A DNA stretch of 64,000 nt from an uncultured Dechloromonas sp. GTDB taxonomy: Bacteria; Pseudomonadota; Gammaproteobacteria; Burkholderiales; Rhodocyclaceae. Shown here piece after piece: positions 43,292 to 52,801 of this stretch. The number at the start of each line of letters is the position of its first letter. The first letter of the stretch is position 1. Below the pieces are notes generated by a model, which saw only the letters and a list, made by a program, of their open reading frames with translations, ran no database searches and was not told where the DNA came from. Where the stretch lies: the NCBI RefSeq assembly GCF_945957265.1, contig NZ_CAMFKO010000003.1, forward strand, positions 1-64,000, read 5' to 3'. Made by a program: the position numbers and the translations under genes.

Positions 43292-43311
43292 TGTGTCTGA
43301 TGACGAGCCGC

Positions 43312-43440
43312 TCAGGCCTTGGGCTTGCTCGGCGTACTCATCTGTTTTTCGTCCTTTGCCTTGTCGCCGGGACAGGCCAGCACACTCAGACTAGCCAGGG
43401 AAAATACGGCAGCCAGCAATCCGCACAACAGCTTCTTCAT
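43312..43440 (-). CDS. Small secreted peptide, 42 aa
   Basis: This short gene has an AAAGGAG ribosome-binding site 7 bases before the ATG and a strong terminator directly after. The product starts MKKLLCGLLAAVFSLASLSV and has a clear signal sequence ending LAC-PGDK, then a 19-residue hydrophilic tail rich in Lys. The Cys at residue 23 may be acylated (lipobox-like VLAC) or be the first mature residue region. No function recognised. Small lipoproteins of this type are often missed by gene finders. Confidence 0.65.
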   Translation of the reverse strand: MKKLLCGLLAAVFSLASLSVLACPGDKAKDEKQMSTPSKPKA

Positions 43441-43507
43441 CGCAAACTCCTTTCAGGGCAGGGGTGGGTGTTTGATCATTTTCGCGGAACGTGGTTCATT
43501 ACGCCGC

Positions 43508-43822
43508 ATGAAAGAGCGGATCATCGAACTGCATGCCGAAGCGCCGGCCAAGCCGGCCATCGGCGCCCCCTGCAACGGCTGCGGCGTGTGCTGCGCGCTG
43601 GAGACCTGCCCGCTCGCCATGCTCCGCTTCCTGAAACGACGCGGCCCGTGCCCGGCGCTGGAGTGGTCGGCGGAAGAAGGACGTTATGCCTGCGGATTGC
43701 TGATTCGCCCTGGACGCTACCTGCCGCTGCCCGCAGGCATGCATAGCCGGGCTCGCCGTTTTTTTGCCCGCAGCATCGCCGCCGGCAAGGGCTGCGATAG
43801 CAACGCAGAGCTGGCTGACTGA
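43508..43822 (+). CDS. YkgJ-like cysteine-cluster protein
   Basis: This 104-aa protein has the dense Cys cluster CNGCGVCCALETC near residues 24-36 and later Cys in GPCPALE and YACGLL, as in the YkgJ/CxxCxxCC family thought to bind zinc or an iron-sulphur cluster. It is shorter than full-length family members. The start is the ATG at 43508; no strong ribosome-binding site is visible. Composition fits the surroundings. Confidence 0.75.
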   Translation: MKERIIELHAEAPAKPAIGAPCNGCGVCCALETCPLAMLRFLKRRGPCPALEWSAEEGRYACGLLIRPGRYLPLPAGMHSRARRFFARSIAAGKGCDSNAELAD

Positions 43823-43833
43823 AGCGTCGGCCT

Positions 43834-44283
43834 TTACGGAAGCGGCTGCCAACGCGCGAAACTTGCCGCCTGTCCGTGGCAGGCACCAGCGGCATCGACC
43901 AGATTCCAGACCTCCGCCTGCGCGATACGAAAACGCTTCCCCTGGGCGGAAATACGCACCCCGGCATAGTCATCGATGAAACCGTCGCGCGCAACCCGCT
44001 CCAGCAGCCGGGCCCGCTCCTCGCGCGCCAGCGGCTCGGCCGAATAGCGCGAGGGAAGCTGCGTGAAAGCAGCGGAATCCATCTCGAAAACCTGCAAGGC
44101 AAGCCGGTTACCGTAGAAAAACACCGGATCGTCCTGCGTGCCATGTGCGACGATAACCCTCGGCGCCTCCCACAAAGCCGATGCGATGTCCCGGCCGGAA
44201 TCAACAAGCGGTCGTCCGAGCAGACGGCAATAGCTTTCCGCGATCAAGCCCAGGCGCGGGTCATCCGGAATGCCGCCACTCAT
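43834..44283 (-). CDS. MEKHLA-domain protein
   Basis: This 149-aa cytoplasmic protein matches the MEKHLA domain (PAS-like fold, found alone in many bacteria and at the C-terminus of plant HD-ZIP III factors): LIAESYCRLLGRPLV, ALWEAPRVIVAHGTQDDPVFFYGNRLALQ and IAQAEVWNLVDAAG. Function is unknown; a sensory role is plausible from the PAS-like fold. The ATG at 44283 overlaps the ridA stop (44280-44283). Confidence 0.8.
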   Translation of the reverse strand: MSGGIPDDPRLGLIAESYCRLLGRPLVDSGRDIASALWEAPRVIVAHGTQDDPVFFYGNRLALQVFEMDSAAFTQLPSRYSAEPLAREERARLLERVARDGFIDDYAGVRISAQGKRFRIAQAEVWNLVDAAGACHGQAASFARWQPLP

Positions 44284-44624
44284 GCCGCGGCGGTCACAAC
44301 CAGTTCCACACGCCAGTCCGGATTCGCCAAGCGGGCCTGAACGCAGGCGCGGGTCGGTGCACAGCCCGCCGGAACCCAATCGTCCCAGACTGCGTTCATC
44401 GCATCGTAATCGGCCATGTCCGCCAGATAGACCGTGACCATCAACAGGCGATCCCGGGCGCTGCCGGCCTGGGCCAGCAAGCTGTCCACGCTGGCCAGCA
44501 CGTTGCGTGTCTGCTCGGCGATATCGCCGTCGGGGTTGGAGGGCACTTCAACCAGATAGACGGTTCCATTGTGCACCACGCTGTCGGAGTAACGGCGTGT
44601 CGTGCCGTGACGCTGTATCTGCAT
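44280..44624 (-). CDS. RidA-family enamine/imine deaminase-like protein
   Basis: This 114-aa YjgF/YER057c/UK114-family protein has YSDSVVHNGTVYLVEVP, EQTRNVLASVDSLLAQAG, LLMVTVYLADMADYDAMN and the C-terminal ARLANPDWRVELVVTA with the conserved Arg/Glu region. RidA proteins hydrolyse reactive enamines from PLP enzymes; subgroup members vary and this one lacks the canonical CxxR near the C-terminus (it has NPDWRVE). An unusual structured leader precedes it. Confidence 0.85.
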   Translation of the reverse strand: MQIQRHGTTRRYSDSVVHNGTVYLVEVPSNPDGDIAEQTRNVLASVDSLLAQAGSARDRLLMVTVYLADMADYDAMNAVWDDWVPAGCAPTRACVQARLANPDWRVELVVTAAA

Positions 44625-44635
44625 TTGCTGATCCC

Positions 44636-44672
44636 AAAAACGTGAAGCCCATGCTTTTCAGGCACGGGCTTC
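44636..44672 (-). terminator. Terminator-like hairpin just before ridA
   Basis: On the minus strand an 11-base stem with one mismatch (GAAGCCCGTGC / GCATGGGCTTC, loop CTGAAAA) is followed by ACGTTTTT, only 12 bases before the ridA ATG. This is an intrinsic terminator shape in the leader, as expected for attenuation or for the end of a separate small RNA. Confidence 0.6.
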
Positions 44673-44745
44673 GGTTACTGCGGCCCCTGCTCTTTCGGCT
44701 GGGGCATTACGGCTATTCGCCGTCAAGGAGTGCTACTCGGTAATC
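44673..44745 (-). ncRNA. Candidate cloverleaf-folded leader RNA or small RNA
   Basis: On the minus strand these 73 bases can form a four-way junction. A closing stem GATTAC/GTAACC (one mismatch) encloses hairpins GAGT-AGC-ACTC, ACGGC-GAATA-GCCGT and GCCCC...GGGGC (12-13 base loop). The terminator-like hairpin follows at once, then ridA. It does not match tRNA (no T-loop, wrong arm sizes) or any riboswitch consensus I can recall. The rest of the gap, 44746-44888, shows nothing I can name. No search was possible. Confidence 0.4.
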
Positions 44746-44888
44746 TCAAGAAATATTCCCTGCGAAAACTGCCATAGAATCTCCAGCAGCGCAGCGGGGT
44801 ACTGCCACGACATGCAAGATTTGCTGCACACCTCACACGCTTCCAGATTAGCACGCCCAGAAAAAAAAGCCAGCACCACGCCAGCGCA

Positions 44889-45308
44889 TCAACGCCGGAA
44901 AATCACATTGGCGCCGCGCGGCAATTTCGAGACAGGCACATATCCGATCGCCCCCGGCGTCGCCTGGATGTATTTGATCACCTCGTCGACGCTGCCCATC
45001 TCCTGCGGCGGTGCGCCCTTGCCGACATAACGCCGGACCAGCCAGTATCCCGTGTACTGCTCCTCGCTCTGCTCCATGCAAGTCAGCAGGAAATCCTCGC
45101 GTACCGAATTACCGCTCGGCAAGTTGACCGGAAGCACCTGCTGCGGCCCGATGCTGACGGCGCGTCCGGTATAAAGGCGCTGCACGGTGAGCTTGTCCGT
45201 TTTCGGCAAGGCCGGATGCCCGATGACCAGCACCTCCTCACCCGCAAAGGCGACCGCTTGCTTCAGGAGAAGCAAGCTGGTCACAAGGGCAAGGAAGCGT
45301 AATCTCAT
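44889..45308 (-). CDS. Short PstS-like periplasmic substrate-binding protein
   Basis: This 139-aa exported protein (signal peptide MRLRFLALVTSLLLLKQAVAFA) resembles the short PstS-like/PBP family often found next to bacterial signalling genes: VLVIGHPALPKTDKLTVQRLYTGRAVSIG, then VREDFLLTCMEQSEEQY and PGAIGYVPVSKLPRG. It is half the size of a true phosphate-binding protein. The gene follows the porin-like gene by 3 bases in the kinase operon, so it may supply the signal or act as an accessory sensor. Confidence 0.8.
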   Translation of the reverse strand: MRLRFLALVTSLLLLKQAVAFAGEEVLVIGHPALPKTDKLTVQRLYTGRAVSIGPQQVLPVNLPSGNSVREDFLLTCMEQSEEQYTGYWLVRRYVGKGAPPQEMGSVDEVIKYIQATPGAIGYVPVSKLPRGANVIFRR

Positions 45309-45311
45309 GGA

Positions 45312-46595
45312 CTAGAAGGTAAAGCTATACGACAGCGAGAAAACATCGATATGCCTGTTGCCGCTTTCCCCACCCACCGGCGCGTCGACAAAACTGGACG
45401 CCACCTGCGTATCGATGCGGGACCACTCCGCCTTGAGCACGCTTTTCGCCGTCACCCAAAAAGAGGTTCCCAGCGCCAAGGTCGTCTGGTCGTAAGGGAC
45501 GGTGATGTCGGCGAGGACCCGTTGATAGCCGCGCCAGGGCGCCGGAACAGCTGACGCGTTTGCATTGACGCGCTGGTACAAGTCCAGCGCCTCGCCCGAG
45601 GATTTGACCTTGGCGTAGTAGGCGTATGGCGTCCAGGCGCCCATACGCTTCGAGATCGCCAGGTACGCCCCCCAACGGCTCAATCCACGACTGGCACTTT
45701 CAATCCTTGCCTTGCCGAATTCGCCGGTCAGTTTGAAGCTCTCGGGAAGCGTGACGCTGGCACCCAAGGTCAAAATGGGCACCCGCATGCTGTCGAGACC
45801 ACCGCTGGAAAGATTGTAGCAACCCTGAACAGGCGCGCCGGGGCAGGTGCCGAGGTCAAAACCCGCACCAGTCTTCACCCCGGGGCGAGAGGCCTCGCCT
45901 TCATGGTAGCCGACCCTGAAAACATGTTCCAGGTTACGGGCCGTCAGGACCAAGCCGGTGCTTTTCATGTCGACCGGCAAGAACCAGCTGCCGGGCGAAG
46001 TGGTGTCGACCGTCCGGTCTCGTCCGTAATAACGCCAATACGTACTGGCTTTCCCCGAATAACCCTCGGCGGTCCAGTCCAGTTGCTCTCCGAACCAGGT
46101 TTTACTGATACTGACGCCCACCACGTCGGTTGTTGGCGCAATCGAATACACCTCCAACGGCAGCCGCACGAAATCGTAGGTTGCGCCGACATCGGCGTTT
46201 TCGGTGTTGAGCATGAACGGCAGGCGCAGTTTCCCGGCGCGGATCAGCCAATCGTCGCTCGGCCGCCAGGAAACGAAGGCCCACGCCACGGAAGCCTGCC
46301 ATTGCGCATCGGAGTGGTCCGACGGCGCCGCCTTGGCCTGAACGGTCGCCCCCCACTGCTGCGAAAAACGTGCGTCGATTTGGGCGCCGAGAATGCTGTC
46401 GCGCTTGAACGTCCCTTTTTCGTCGATGAAACGCTGGTAATTGACCGGCTGATCCGACTGGGCGTAACCGAACGTCCCGAATCCGGACCATGTGAGGTCA
46501 ACGGCCAGCACGGGCGCGCCATGCGCAAGCAAGACGAAGGCGGCCACCCCCCCAAGGACACGATTCGGCATATTCACAGCGGGTACTCTTGTCAT
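45312..46595 (-). CDS. Porin-like outer-membrane beta-barrel protein
   Basis: This 427-aa exported protein (signal region VLGGVAAFVLLAHGAPVLA) is rich in alternating aromatic and polar strands (TWSGFGTFGYAQ, RIESASRGLSRWGAYLAISK, LGTSFWVTAKSVLKAEWSR) and ends in Phe (SLSYSFTF), the outer-membrane beta-barrel signature for BAM insertion. A disulphide is possible (DLGTCPGAPVQGCYN). It lies 6 bases after the HD-GYP gene and 3 before the PstS-like gene. The specific porin family is not certain. An alternative start is the ATG at 46571. Confidence 0.8.
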   Translation of the reverse strand: MTRVPAVNMPNRVLGGVAAFVLLAHGAPVLAVDLTWSGFGTFGYAQSDQPVNYQRFIDEKGTFKRDSILGAQIDARFSQQWGATVQAKAAPSDHSDAQWQASVAWAFVSWRPSDDWLIRAGKLRLPFMLNTENADVGATYDFVRLPLEVYSIAPTTDVVGVSISKTWFGEQLDWTAEGYSGKASTYWRYYGRDRTVDTTSPGSWFLPVDMKSTGLVLTARNLEHVFRVGYHEGEASRPGVKTGAGFDLGTCPGAPVQGCYNLSSGGLDSMRVPILTLGASVTLPESFKLTGEFGKARIESASRGLSRWGAYLAISKRMGAWTPYAYYAKVKSSGEALDLYQRVNANASAVPAPWRGYQRVLADITVPYDQTTLALGTSFWVTAKSVLKAEWSRIDTQVASSFVDAPVGGESGNRHIDVFSLSYSFTF

Positions 46596-46601
46596 GACAA
46601 A

Positions 46602-47687
46602 TTACTCGTCCGCCAGTTTAATGGCAATTTCCGCGAAAACACTCTCCAGCGCGAGAAAAGCCTCTACCAGCAGGGGGTCGAAATGACTGCCGCGACCTTG
46701 CACGACGATTTCCACGGCCTCGGCGTGGCTGAATGCTTTTTTATAGGGCCGCCTTGAACGCAGGGCATCGTAAACGTCGGCGACAGCCATGAGCCGGGCG
46801 GCCAGCGGGATCGCCTCGCCGGCCAGCCGATCCGGATATCCGCTGCCATCCCAGCGCTCATGGTGACTGCGCGCGATCTGGCAGGCAAACGCCAGCATTT
46901 CGTTCTCTCCGCCCATTTCCCGCAAGGAGCGCTGCAACATGCTTTCGCCCTTGATGCTGTGGGTTTTCATGATCTCGAACTCTTCGGGCGTGTGGCGCCC
47001 CTGCTTGAGCAGGATGTGGTCCGGTATCGCGATCTTCCCGATATCGTGCAAAGGGGAGGCCTTGGCGATACGGTCGATCTGGTCGCGCCCCAGGAAGGCG
47101 CCATCCCTGGGCTGGCGGCTAAGGTATTCGGCCAGCAGACGAACGTAATCCTGCGTACGTCGAATGTGATTGCCGGTGCATTCGTCGCGAAACTCGGCAA
47201 GCGACACCATCACCCGAATGGTCGCTTCCTGCAAACGAAACACCTCGCTGACACGCGCCTCGATCTCCTTTTCCAGCCAGGCGCTTTTGTCTTCGAGGAA
47301 GATTTGCCAGTTGCGGATTTGCAAATGGGTGCGCACCCGCGCCAGAACGACCGATGGCGCGATCGGCTTGTGAATGAAGTCGACAGCCCCCATGGCCAGC
47401 CCCTGCTCCTCGTCCTCGGCGCCCGACTTGGCCGTCAGGAAGATGACGGGCACCTTGCTGGTGGCGGGATCGGCCTTCAGCTTGCTGAAGACTTCGTAGC
47501 CATCCATTTCCGGCATCATGATGTCGAGGAGGATCAGGTCCGGCCGCGACATCGCGGCCAGCTCGAGTCCTCGCGCACCGCTATTGGCCAGCTTCACGCG
47601 GTACTGGGTGCGCAGCAGTTGATTCAGCAGGCTGAGATTGCCCGGCGTATCGTCGATTACCAGTATGTTTGCCCGTTCGTCGCTCAC
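46602..47687 (-). CDS. Response regulator with HD-GYP domain (c-di-GMP phosphodiesterase)
   Basis: This 361-aa protein has a receiver domain (about 1-125; [10 protein letters not shown], phospho-acceptor Asp in [13 protein letters not shown], Lys in IHKP), a linker coiled coil and an HD-GYP domain (about 160-350) with [19 protein letters not shown] and the metal-binding His/Asp set. It should degrade c-di-GMP when phosphorylated by the adjacent hybrid kinase. The start is GTG at 47687 with GGAGGAA upstream, overlapping the kinase stop (GTGA). Confidence 0.92.
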   Translation of the reverse strand: MSDERANILVIDDTPGNLSLLNQLLRTQYRVKLANSGARGLELAAMSRPDLILLDIMMPEMDGYEVFSKLKADPATSKVPVIFLTAKSGAEDEEQGLAMGAVDFIHKPIAPSVVLARVRTHLQIRNWQIFLEDKSAWLEKEIEARVSEVFRLQEATIRVMVSLAEFRDECTGNHIRRTQDYVRLLAEYLSRQPRDGAFLGRDQIDRIAKASPLHDIGKIAIPDHILLKQGRHTPEEFEIMKTHSIKGESMLQRSLREMGGENEMLAFACQIARSHHERWDGSGYPDRLAGEAIPLAARLMAVADVYDALRSRRPYKKAFSHAEAVEIVVQGRGSHFDPLLVEAFLALESVFAEIAIKLADE

Positions 47688-50600
47688 AACGTTCCTCCGC
47701 TTTTCCGCTCGAAGCAACCGAGAACCTCCAGTGCTTCGGCAAAATTCCATTGTCCGATGGCGTAATCGATTGCCGCGACCTGGCGCGGATTGAACAACAC
47801 CGCCAGGCGCTCCTTGTTCTGACGCCACAGTTCTTCCGCTTCGCCATCGCCTTCGTGCAGCTGCTTGCGCAGGCGCTCAAGAACCGCCTCGAGCGGCTCG
47901 GCATCGCCATCCGGCACCTCGCCATGCGCGAAGGACAAGCCCTTCAGCGCCGGAAGCAAGGCCGACAAGTGCGCCCTCACTTCGCCAAGCTCCGCCTCGA
48001 ATCCGCCCCCTTCCATCAAGGCCGACTCCAGAACGACAAGCGCCGACTGCAGGGGCGTCATGGCAAACGTACCGGCCAGCCCTTTCAGCGTATGCACCTG
48101 GCGCCGCGCAGTATCCATGTCCCCCTGCGCCAGGTTTGCCTCCACGGCCTCGAGCCAGCTCTGGTAATCATCGGCGAACTGCCGCAACGCCCTTTTCAGG
48201 AAAGGGATGCGCCCGGCAAAGCGGCGCAGCAGGATGCCGGAATCGACCGCACCGACATCTCTCAGGGCCTGCACGAAAAGCGCATCGCTGTCGGCAAACG
48301 GGCGGGGGGACGAAGCCCCGTTGGCGCCAACGCCACGCCAATAGCGCTGCAGCATGGCAAGCAAGACATCGGGCTCGAACGGCTTTGCAATATAGGCCGA
48401 CGCCCCCTGCGCCAGCGCATCGTTCATGCCATGCCCCACGACGTGCGCCGTCATCGCGATGATGGGCAGGTCGGCATAGCGGCGATCCCAGCGCAGGCGC
48501 AGCGTGGCTTCCCGGCCATCCAGCACCGGCATCTCGATATCCATCAGGATGACCGCAAAATGCTCCGGCGCATGGGCCGCAACGCAATCGAGCGCCTCCT
48601 GCCCGTTGCCGGCAAGTTCGACGTGCGCCCCCCAGTCGCTCAGCATTTCGCAGGCGACCTGCTGACTCATCGCATTGTCCTCGACCAGCAGGACATTCAT
48701 GCCCTCCAGGACGCGGGCTGCAACTCGCGGAGCGGCATGGGGCGGCACATCCCTGCCCACCCCGTCGGCCACCTCGCGGCATATCCTGGCCAGTTGGGCG
48801 GGCATCAGCGGCTTCTGCATAACCTCGGTTATTCCATCCTGGACCGCCTCCTGGCGCATCAGCGCCGGATCGGTCGGCGAAACGACGATCACGCAATCGG
48901 GCAAGCCGGCCGCCGTTGACGACAAGCGCTCGATCAACTCGCCGCCCGTCATATCCGGCAGCAACCAGTCCACGATCAGCAGGTCGCAGAACTCGGACTC
49001 ATCCCCGCCATCCATCAGACGCAGCAAGGCCTCCTCCCCGCTCCCGACGCCGTCCACGCTGGGACACCCCATTCCGCGCAGCAGCCTGACCATCGACTCC
49101 CGAGCCTCCGGGTAATCGTCCACCACCAAGGCCCGGCGAACCGGCAGCGCCTGCTGGCTCAAGCCATCCGGGGCATCGTCGGAAACCACCGGCACCTCGA
49201 CGGTAAAACGGAAGCTGCTCCCCACGCCAAAGCGACTCTCGACCTGCAAGTCGCCACTCATCGCGAGCACAAGACGCCTGGAAATCGCCAGCCCGAGGCC
49301 CGTTCCGCCGTATTTTCGGGTAGTCGATCCATCCGCCTGGGTGAATTCGCCGAACAAGCGCCCCTGCTGCTCGGGGGTCATGCCGATACCGGTATCCTCG
49401 ACGCAAAACGCCACGACGGCCCGCGCCGCGTCATTTGCCGTCTCGACCACCCGCAAGCGCACATGGCCGCGCTCGGTGAATTTCACGGCATTGCTCAACA
49501 GGTTGATCAGCACCTGGCCCAGGCGCAGGGGATCGCCGACCAGGCAACGCAGGGCCGGCGAGGGCTGAAAGTCGAGAATCAGCTCCAGCCCCTTCTCCTC
49601 GGCCTTTTCCTGGACCATGAACAAGGCATTCTGGACTATCTCTTCAAGATCGAAACGCACCGCCTCGAGTGCCACCTTGCCCGCCTCGATCTTCGAATAG
49701 TCGAGGATGTCGTTCAGGATGCCCAGCAAGGATTTGGCCGCCACGTGTATCTTCGAGACGTAATCGTGCTGGCGCGCCGGCAGGCCCGACTTCAGCGCGA
49801 GGTAGGCCATGCCGATGATGGCATTCATCGGGGTCCTGATTTCATGGCTCATGTTGGCCAGGAAAATGGCCTTGGTTTCGGCCGCCACCTCGGCCCGTGC
49901 CCTCGCCTGGCGCAAGGCGCGCTGCACTAGCTCGCGCTGGGCGAGGTCGGCCTCGATGGCGGTCGCCATGCTGTCGATCGTCGTCGCCAGCGAATGCACC
50001 TCCTCGACACCGTGAATGTCGCCGACACGCTGCCCATAGGATTTCTCGGCGAGGGCGAGGGCCGTCCGGTGCAGTGAAGTCAGCGGCGCCAACAGGTTCC
50101 GCTTCAGGTAGTAGTAGCCGAAGATCAATACGAAAACGGACCAGACGAGCAGCATCAAGGCAACGATGATCCAGCGCCGGAGCTTCTCCCCCGCCTGCAC
50201 CAGCGCCTGCTTGGTCCGCTGGTCGACCTGCGCCGACAATTCGGCAACCGCAATCGCCAGGTCGGCGCGATGCTTGAGGTATTGCGGCTCGTGCAGCAAG
50301 GCGTTGGCAAACTCGGTTTGCGGCTCGGCCTCGGAGACCATTTCCTTCCTTACCGGATCGTACAAGCCCTGCGTCGCCGCAAAAGCGACCTGCTCGACCT
50401 CCTTCATTTCATCGGTAATGCGGAATACCCGCTGCAGGATGGCCTGCTCCGCGGCATCGAACCCCAGCCGGCTACCCCGCTGGGACAGTGCGTCCCCCTG
50501 CCCAGGCGGCGGCGGCATGTAACTGCGCATGCCGCTGACGACCTCTTCCCAGTAGGTCGCCGAAACGCCCTGCAACGGGGGTTTGCTGCCTTCGCGGATG

Positions 50601-50902
50601 GCCAGGATGTCGTAGTAATAGATCAGATAGCGCGGATTCGCTGTCGTCACGTACGAGGACACCAGACGGCTGAGCAGGTCCACCTCGCGATGCACCTCGA
50701 CCATCAGTTCCATCGACTCCTGCCTGTGGCGGGCGGCTTCATGGGCATCGGTATACGCCGACAAGGCGCTCAGGGTCGCCACGCTGATCATCACCAGCAT
50801 GCCGCCGAGCGCCAGGAGTACGGTCAACAACGCCTTGCGCAAGCTGAGATGCCGCTGGCGAGAGGCTATGTCATTCGACTTCCCTTGGGAAAAAACGCCC
50901 AC
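47684..50902 (-). CDS. Hybrid sensor histidine kinase (HisKA-HATPase-REC-REC-HPt)
   Basis: This 1072-aa inner-membrane hybrid kinase has two membrane helices (about 24-46 and 243-266) flanking a periplasmic sensor region of about 200 residues, then HAMP, HisKA (H-box [16 protein letters not shown]), a HATPase domain ([30 protein letters not shown]), two receiver domains (the first with [12 protein letters not shown], the second with [13 protein letters not shown]) and an HPt domain ([13 protein letters not shown]) near residue 920. The start is a GTG at 50902. It heads the operon with HD-GYP, porin-like and PstS-like genes, so signal output is likely c-di-GMP turnover. Confidence 0.93.
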   Translation of the reverse strand: MGVFSQGKSNDIASRQRHLSLRKALLTVLLALGGMLVMISVATLSALSAYTDAHEAARHRQESMELMVEVHREVDLLSRLVSSYVTTANPRYLIYYYDILAIREGSKPPLQGVSATYWEEVVSGMRSYMPPPPGQGDALSQRGSRLGFDAAEQAILQRVFRITDEMKEVEQVAFAATQGLYDPVRKEMVSEAEPQTEFANALLHEPQYLKHRADLAIAVAELSAQVDQRTKQALVQAGEKLRRWIIVALMLLVWSVFVLIFGYYYLKRNLLAPLTSLHRTALALAEKSYGQRVGDIHGVEEVHSLATTIDSMATAIEADLAQRELVQRALRQARARAEVAAETKAIFLANMSHEIRTPMNAIIGMAYLALKSGLPARQHDYVSKIHVAAKSLLGILNDILDYSKIEAGKVALEAVRFDLEEIVQNALFMVQEKAEEKGLELILDFQPSPALRCLVGDPLRLGQVLINLLSNAVKFTERGHVRLRVVETANDAARAVVAFCVEDTGIGMTPEQQGRLFGEFTQADGSTTRKYGGTGLGLAISRRLVLAMSGDLQVESRFGVGSSFRFTVEVPVVSDDAPDGLSQQALPVRRALVVDDYPEARESMVRLLRGMGCPSVDGVGSGEEALLRLMDGGDESEFCDLLIVDWLLPDMTGGELIERLSSTAAGLPDCVIVVSPTDPALMRQEAVQDGITEVMQKPLMPAQLARICREVADGVGRDVPPHAAPRVAARVLEGMNVLLVEDNAMSQQVACEMLSDWGAHVELAGNGQEALDCVAAHAPEHFAVILMDIEMPVLDGREATLRLRWDRRYADLPIIAMTAHVVGHGMNDALAQGASAYIAKPFEPDVLLAMLQRYWRGVGANGASSPRPFADSDALFVQALRDVGAVDSGILLRRFAGRIPFLKRALRQFADDYQSWLEAVEANLAQGDMDTARRQVHTLKGLAGTFAMTPLQSALVVLESALMEGGGFEAELGEVRAHLSALLPALKGLSFAHGEVPDGDAEPLEAVLERLRKQLHEGDGEAEELWRQNKERLAVLFNPRQVAAIDYAIGQWNFAEALEVLGCFERKSGGTL

Positions 50903-51021
50903 CTGCCCGATCTCCCCTTTTGCCGCTATGAAAACCGAATCATATGACAGTTCAAAATATTTGGTATGAGTTCAGTCGAGGCGCATCGAGCCGATTGGCC
51001 TAAACGCGGCATTGGTTCAAA

Positions 51022-51639
51022 ATGGCGGTATTCGCCCCCCCCTCTGGCCCCATGGACAACCTCATCAAGGACACCGCTACGCTGGAGTTGTTTTGCTGGC
51101 TCGAGCCGGGTGCCGACCTGCCCGGCTGGGACATCCTGAAGGGCAGCCCGTTTGGCGCCACGCTGGCCGCCCCGGAGGGAGGCGAACCGACCGCGGGAGA
51201 CCAGTTGCTGTCGGTGCAGAACTACTTCGCCGAATACCACCTCGAATACTTCCGCCAACGCCGCTACAACCACTTCCCGAGTCGCCTGCATGCCATGCTC
51301 CAGTTCGCCACGCGAACCGATGCGATGACCTTCCGGACCAAGCATCCCCAGCGCGTCTTCGGCAAGAACCTCATCTGCGCGCAAACGAAGGGGGCCTACA
51401 TCTGCTCCTTCCACGACGCCAGCTGGCTGGACTACCTGCGCCTGCCGCACAGCCTCTCGCTGAGCGCGCTGGACGAGGTAGCCGAATACTACTGGTCCGG
51501 CAAGACCGTCGAAGAAGTCGGCCTGACCTTCATGAACGAACCCTGGCACGAGCCCCCGGTCATCGAAGCGCTCTACCAGGGAGCGCTCGAACCGGTCTGG
51601 GGCCACCAGCAGTCGGGCTGGCTGCCGGGCTTTCGATAG
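51022..51639 (+). CDS. Protein of unknown function, 205 aa
   Basis: I do not recognise this cytoplasmic protein with confidence. It has no signal peptide or membrane helix, many aromatic residues (FAEYHLEYFRQRRYNHFPSR, SFHDASWLDYLRLP, EYYWSGKTVEEVGLTF) and a globular composition. The N-terminus is uncertain: the ATG at 51022 or the ATG at 51052 (MDNLIKDTATLELF), neither with a good ribosome-binding site. It precedes the macA-like gene by 9 bases and may share its transcript. Confidence 0.65.
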   Translation: MAVFAPPSGPMDNLIKDTATLELFCWLEPGADLPGWDILKGSPFGATLAAPEGGEPTAGDQLLSVQNYFAEYHLEYFRQRRYNHFPSRLHAMLQFATRTDAMTFRTKHPQRVFGKNLICAQTKGAYICSFHDASWLDYLRLPHSLSLSALDEVAEYYWSGKTVEEVGLTFMNEPWHEPPVIEALYQGALEPVWGHQQSGWLPGFR

Positions 51640-51648
51640 GACACATCC

Positions 51649-52797
51649 ATGCGCCGGATTGCCATTGCCATCGCGATCGTTGCCGTACTCGGCCTCGGGA
51701 TTTTCACGGCGACCCGCCCCAAGCCGGTCGCGGTCGTGCTCAAGGAGGTAGACCAGGGCACGGTCGAGGCGACCCTGGCCAACACCCGGGCCGGCACCGT
51801 CGAAGCCTGCCAGCGCACCAAGCTGTCGACCATCGTCGGCGGACGCATCGAATACCTCGGCGTCAAGGAAGGCGACAGGGTGAAGAAGGGGCAGTTGCTC
51901 CTCAAGCTCTGGAACGACGACCAGCAGGCCAATGCGGCGCTGGCCCAGGCGCAGATGACGCTCAGCGCCCGCCGCGTTGACGAAGCCTGCATCGCCGCCG
52001 CCAATGCAGAAAAGGAAGCCCGGCGCCAGGGCGAACTGCGCGAGAGGGGCTTCGTCTCGACCAGCAAGGAGGAAGCCGCCCGCACCGACGCCGACATCCG
52101 CCGCGCCGCCTGCAACACGGCGAAAGCCGATGTCGCCCAGGCCGAGGCGAAGTTCAAGGCGACGCGGGTCGAGCAGGGCCGCGTCGTGCTCTACGCGCCG
52201 TTCGACGGCACCGTCGCCAAGATCGTCGGCGAACTGGGCGAATACTCGACGCCCTCGCCGCCGGGCGTCCCGACGCCGCCGGCCATCGACCTGATCGACG
52301 ACTCCTGCCTCTACGTCAAGGCGCCCATGGACGAGGTCGATGCGCCCAAGATTCTCGTTGGCCAGGCAGTGCGCATCACTCTCGACGCCCTGCCCGGCAA
52401 GACCCTGCCCGGCAAGGTCCGACGGGTCGCGCCTTACGTTTCCGCCGTCGAAAAGCAGGCGCGGACGGTCGACATCGAAGTGGACTTCGCGCAACCCGGA
52501 GAAGCCGGCAAATTGCTGGTCGGCTACAGCGCCGATGTCGAAATCATCCTCTCCGGGCGCGACAAGGTGGTGCGCGCGCCGACGGCCGCGATCCAGGAAG
52601 GCGGACGTGTCCTGGTCTACAACCCGGACAGCGGCAAGCTGGAGGAGCGCCGCATCAAGACCGGGCTGGCCAACTGGGAATACACCGAGGTGCAGGACGG
52701 CCTGAAAAGCGGCGAGCGCATCGTTACCTCGCTCGACAAGGACGGCGTCAAGGCCGGCGCCAGCGTGACGCCGGACGACAAGACCAGGGCGAAGTAG
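51649..52797 (+). CDS. MacA/HlyD-type periplasmic adaptor of an ABC exporter
   Basis: This 382-aa membrane-fusion protein has an N-terminal anchor helix (IAIAIAIVAVLGLGIF), biotinyl-lipoyl halves (GRIEYLGVKEGDRVKKGQLLLKL and VLYAPFDGTVAKI), an alpha-hairpin between them, and beta-barrel and membrane-proximal domains towards the C-terminus (APTAAIQEGGRVLVY). It should link the MacB-like inner-membrane transporter with an outer-membrane channel, none of which is encoded nearby. The next gene starts 4 bases after its stop. Confidence 0.88.
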   Translation: MRRIAIAIAIVAVLGLGIFTATRPKPVAVVLKEVDQGTVEATLANTRAGTVEACQRTKLSTIVGGRIEYLGVKEGDRVKKGQLLLKLWNDDQQANAALAQAQMTLSARRVDEACIAAANAEKEARRQGELRERGFVSTSKEEAARTDADIRRAACNTAKADVAQAEAKFKATRVEQGRVVLYAPFDGTVAKIVGELGEYSTPSPPGVPTPPAIDLIDDSCLYVKAPMDEVDAPKILVGQAVRITLDALPGKTLPGKVRRVAPYVSAVEKQARTVDIEVDFAQPGEAGKLLVGYSADVEIILSGRDKVVRAPTAAIQEGGRVLVYNPDSGKLEERRIKTGLANWEYTEVQDGLKSGERIVTSLDKDGVKAGASVTPDDKTRAK

Positions 52798-52801
52798 CCG
52801 C

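Noticed and set aside
44673-44745. Reading the cloverleaf as a tRNA
   Set aside because: It lacks a TTCNANNC-type T-loop, a 7-base anticodon loop and a 7-base acceptor stem; the hairpin loops are 3, 5 and 12-13 bases.
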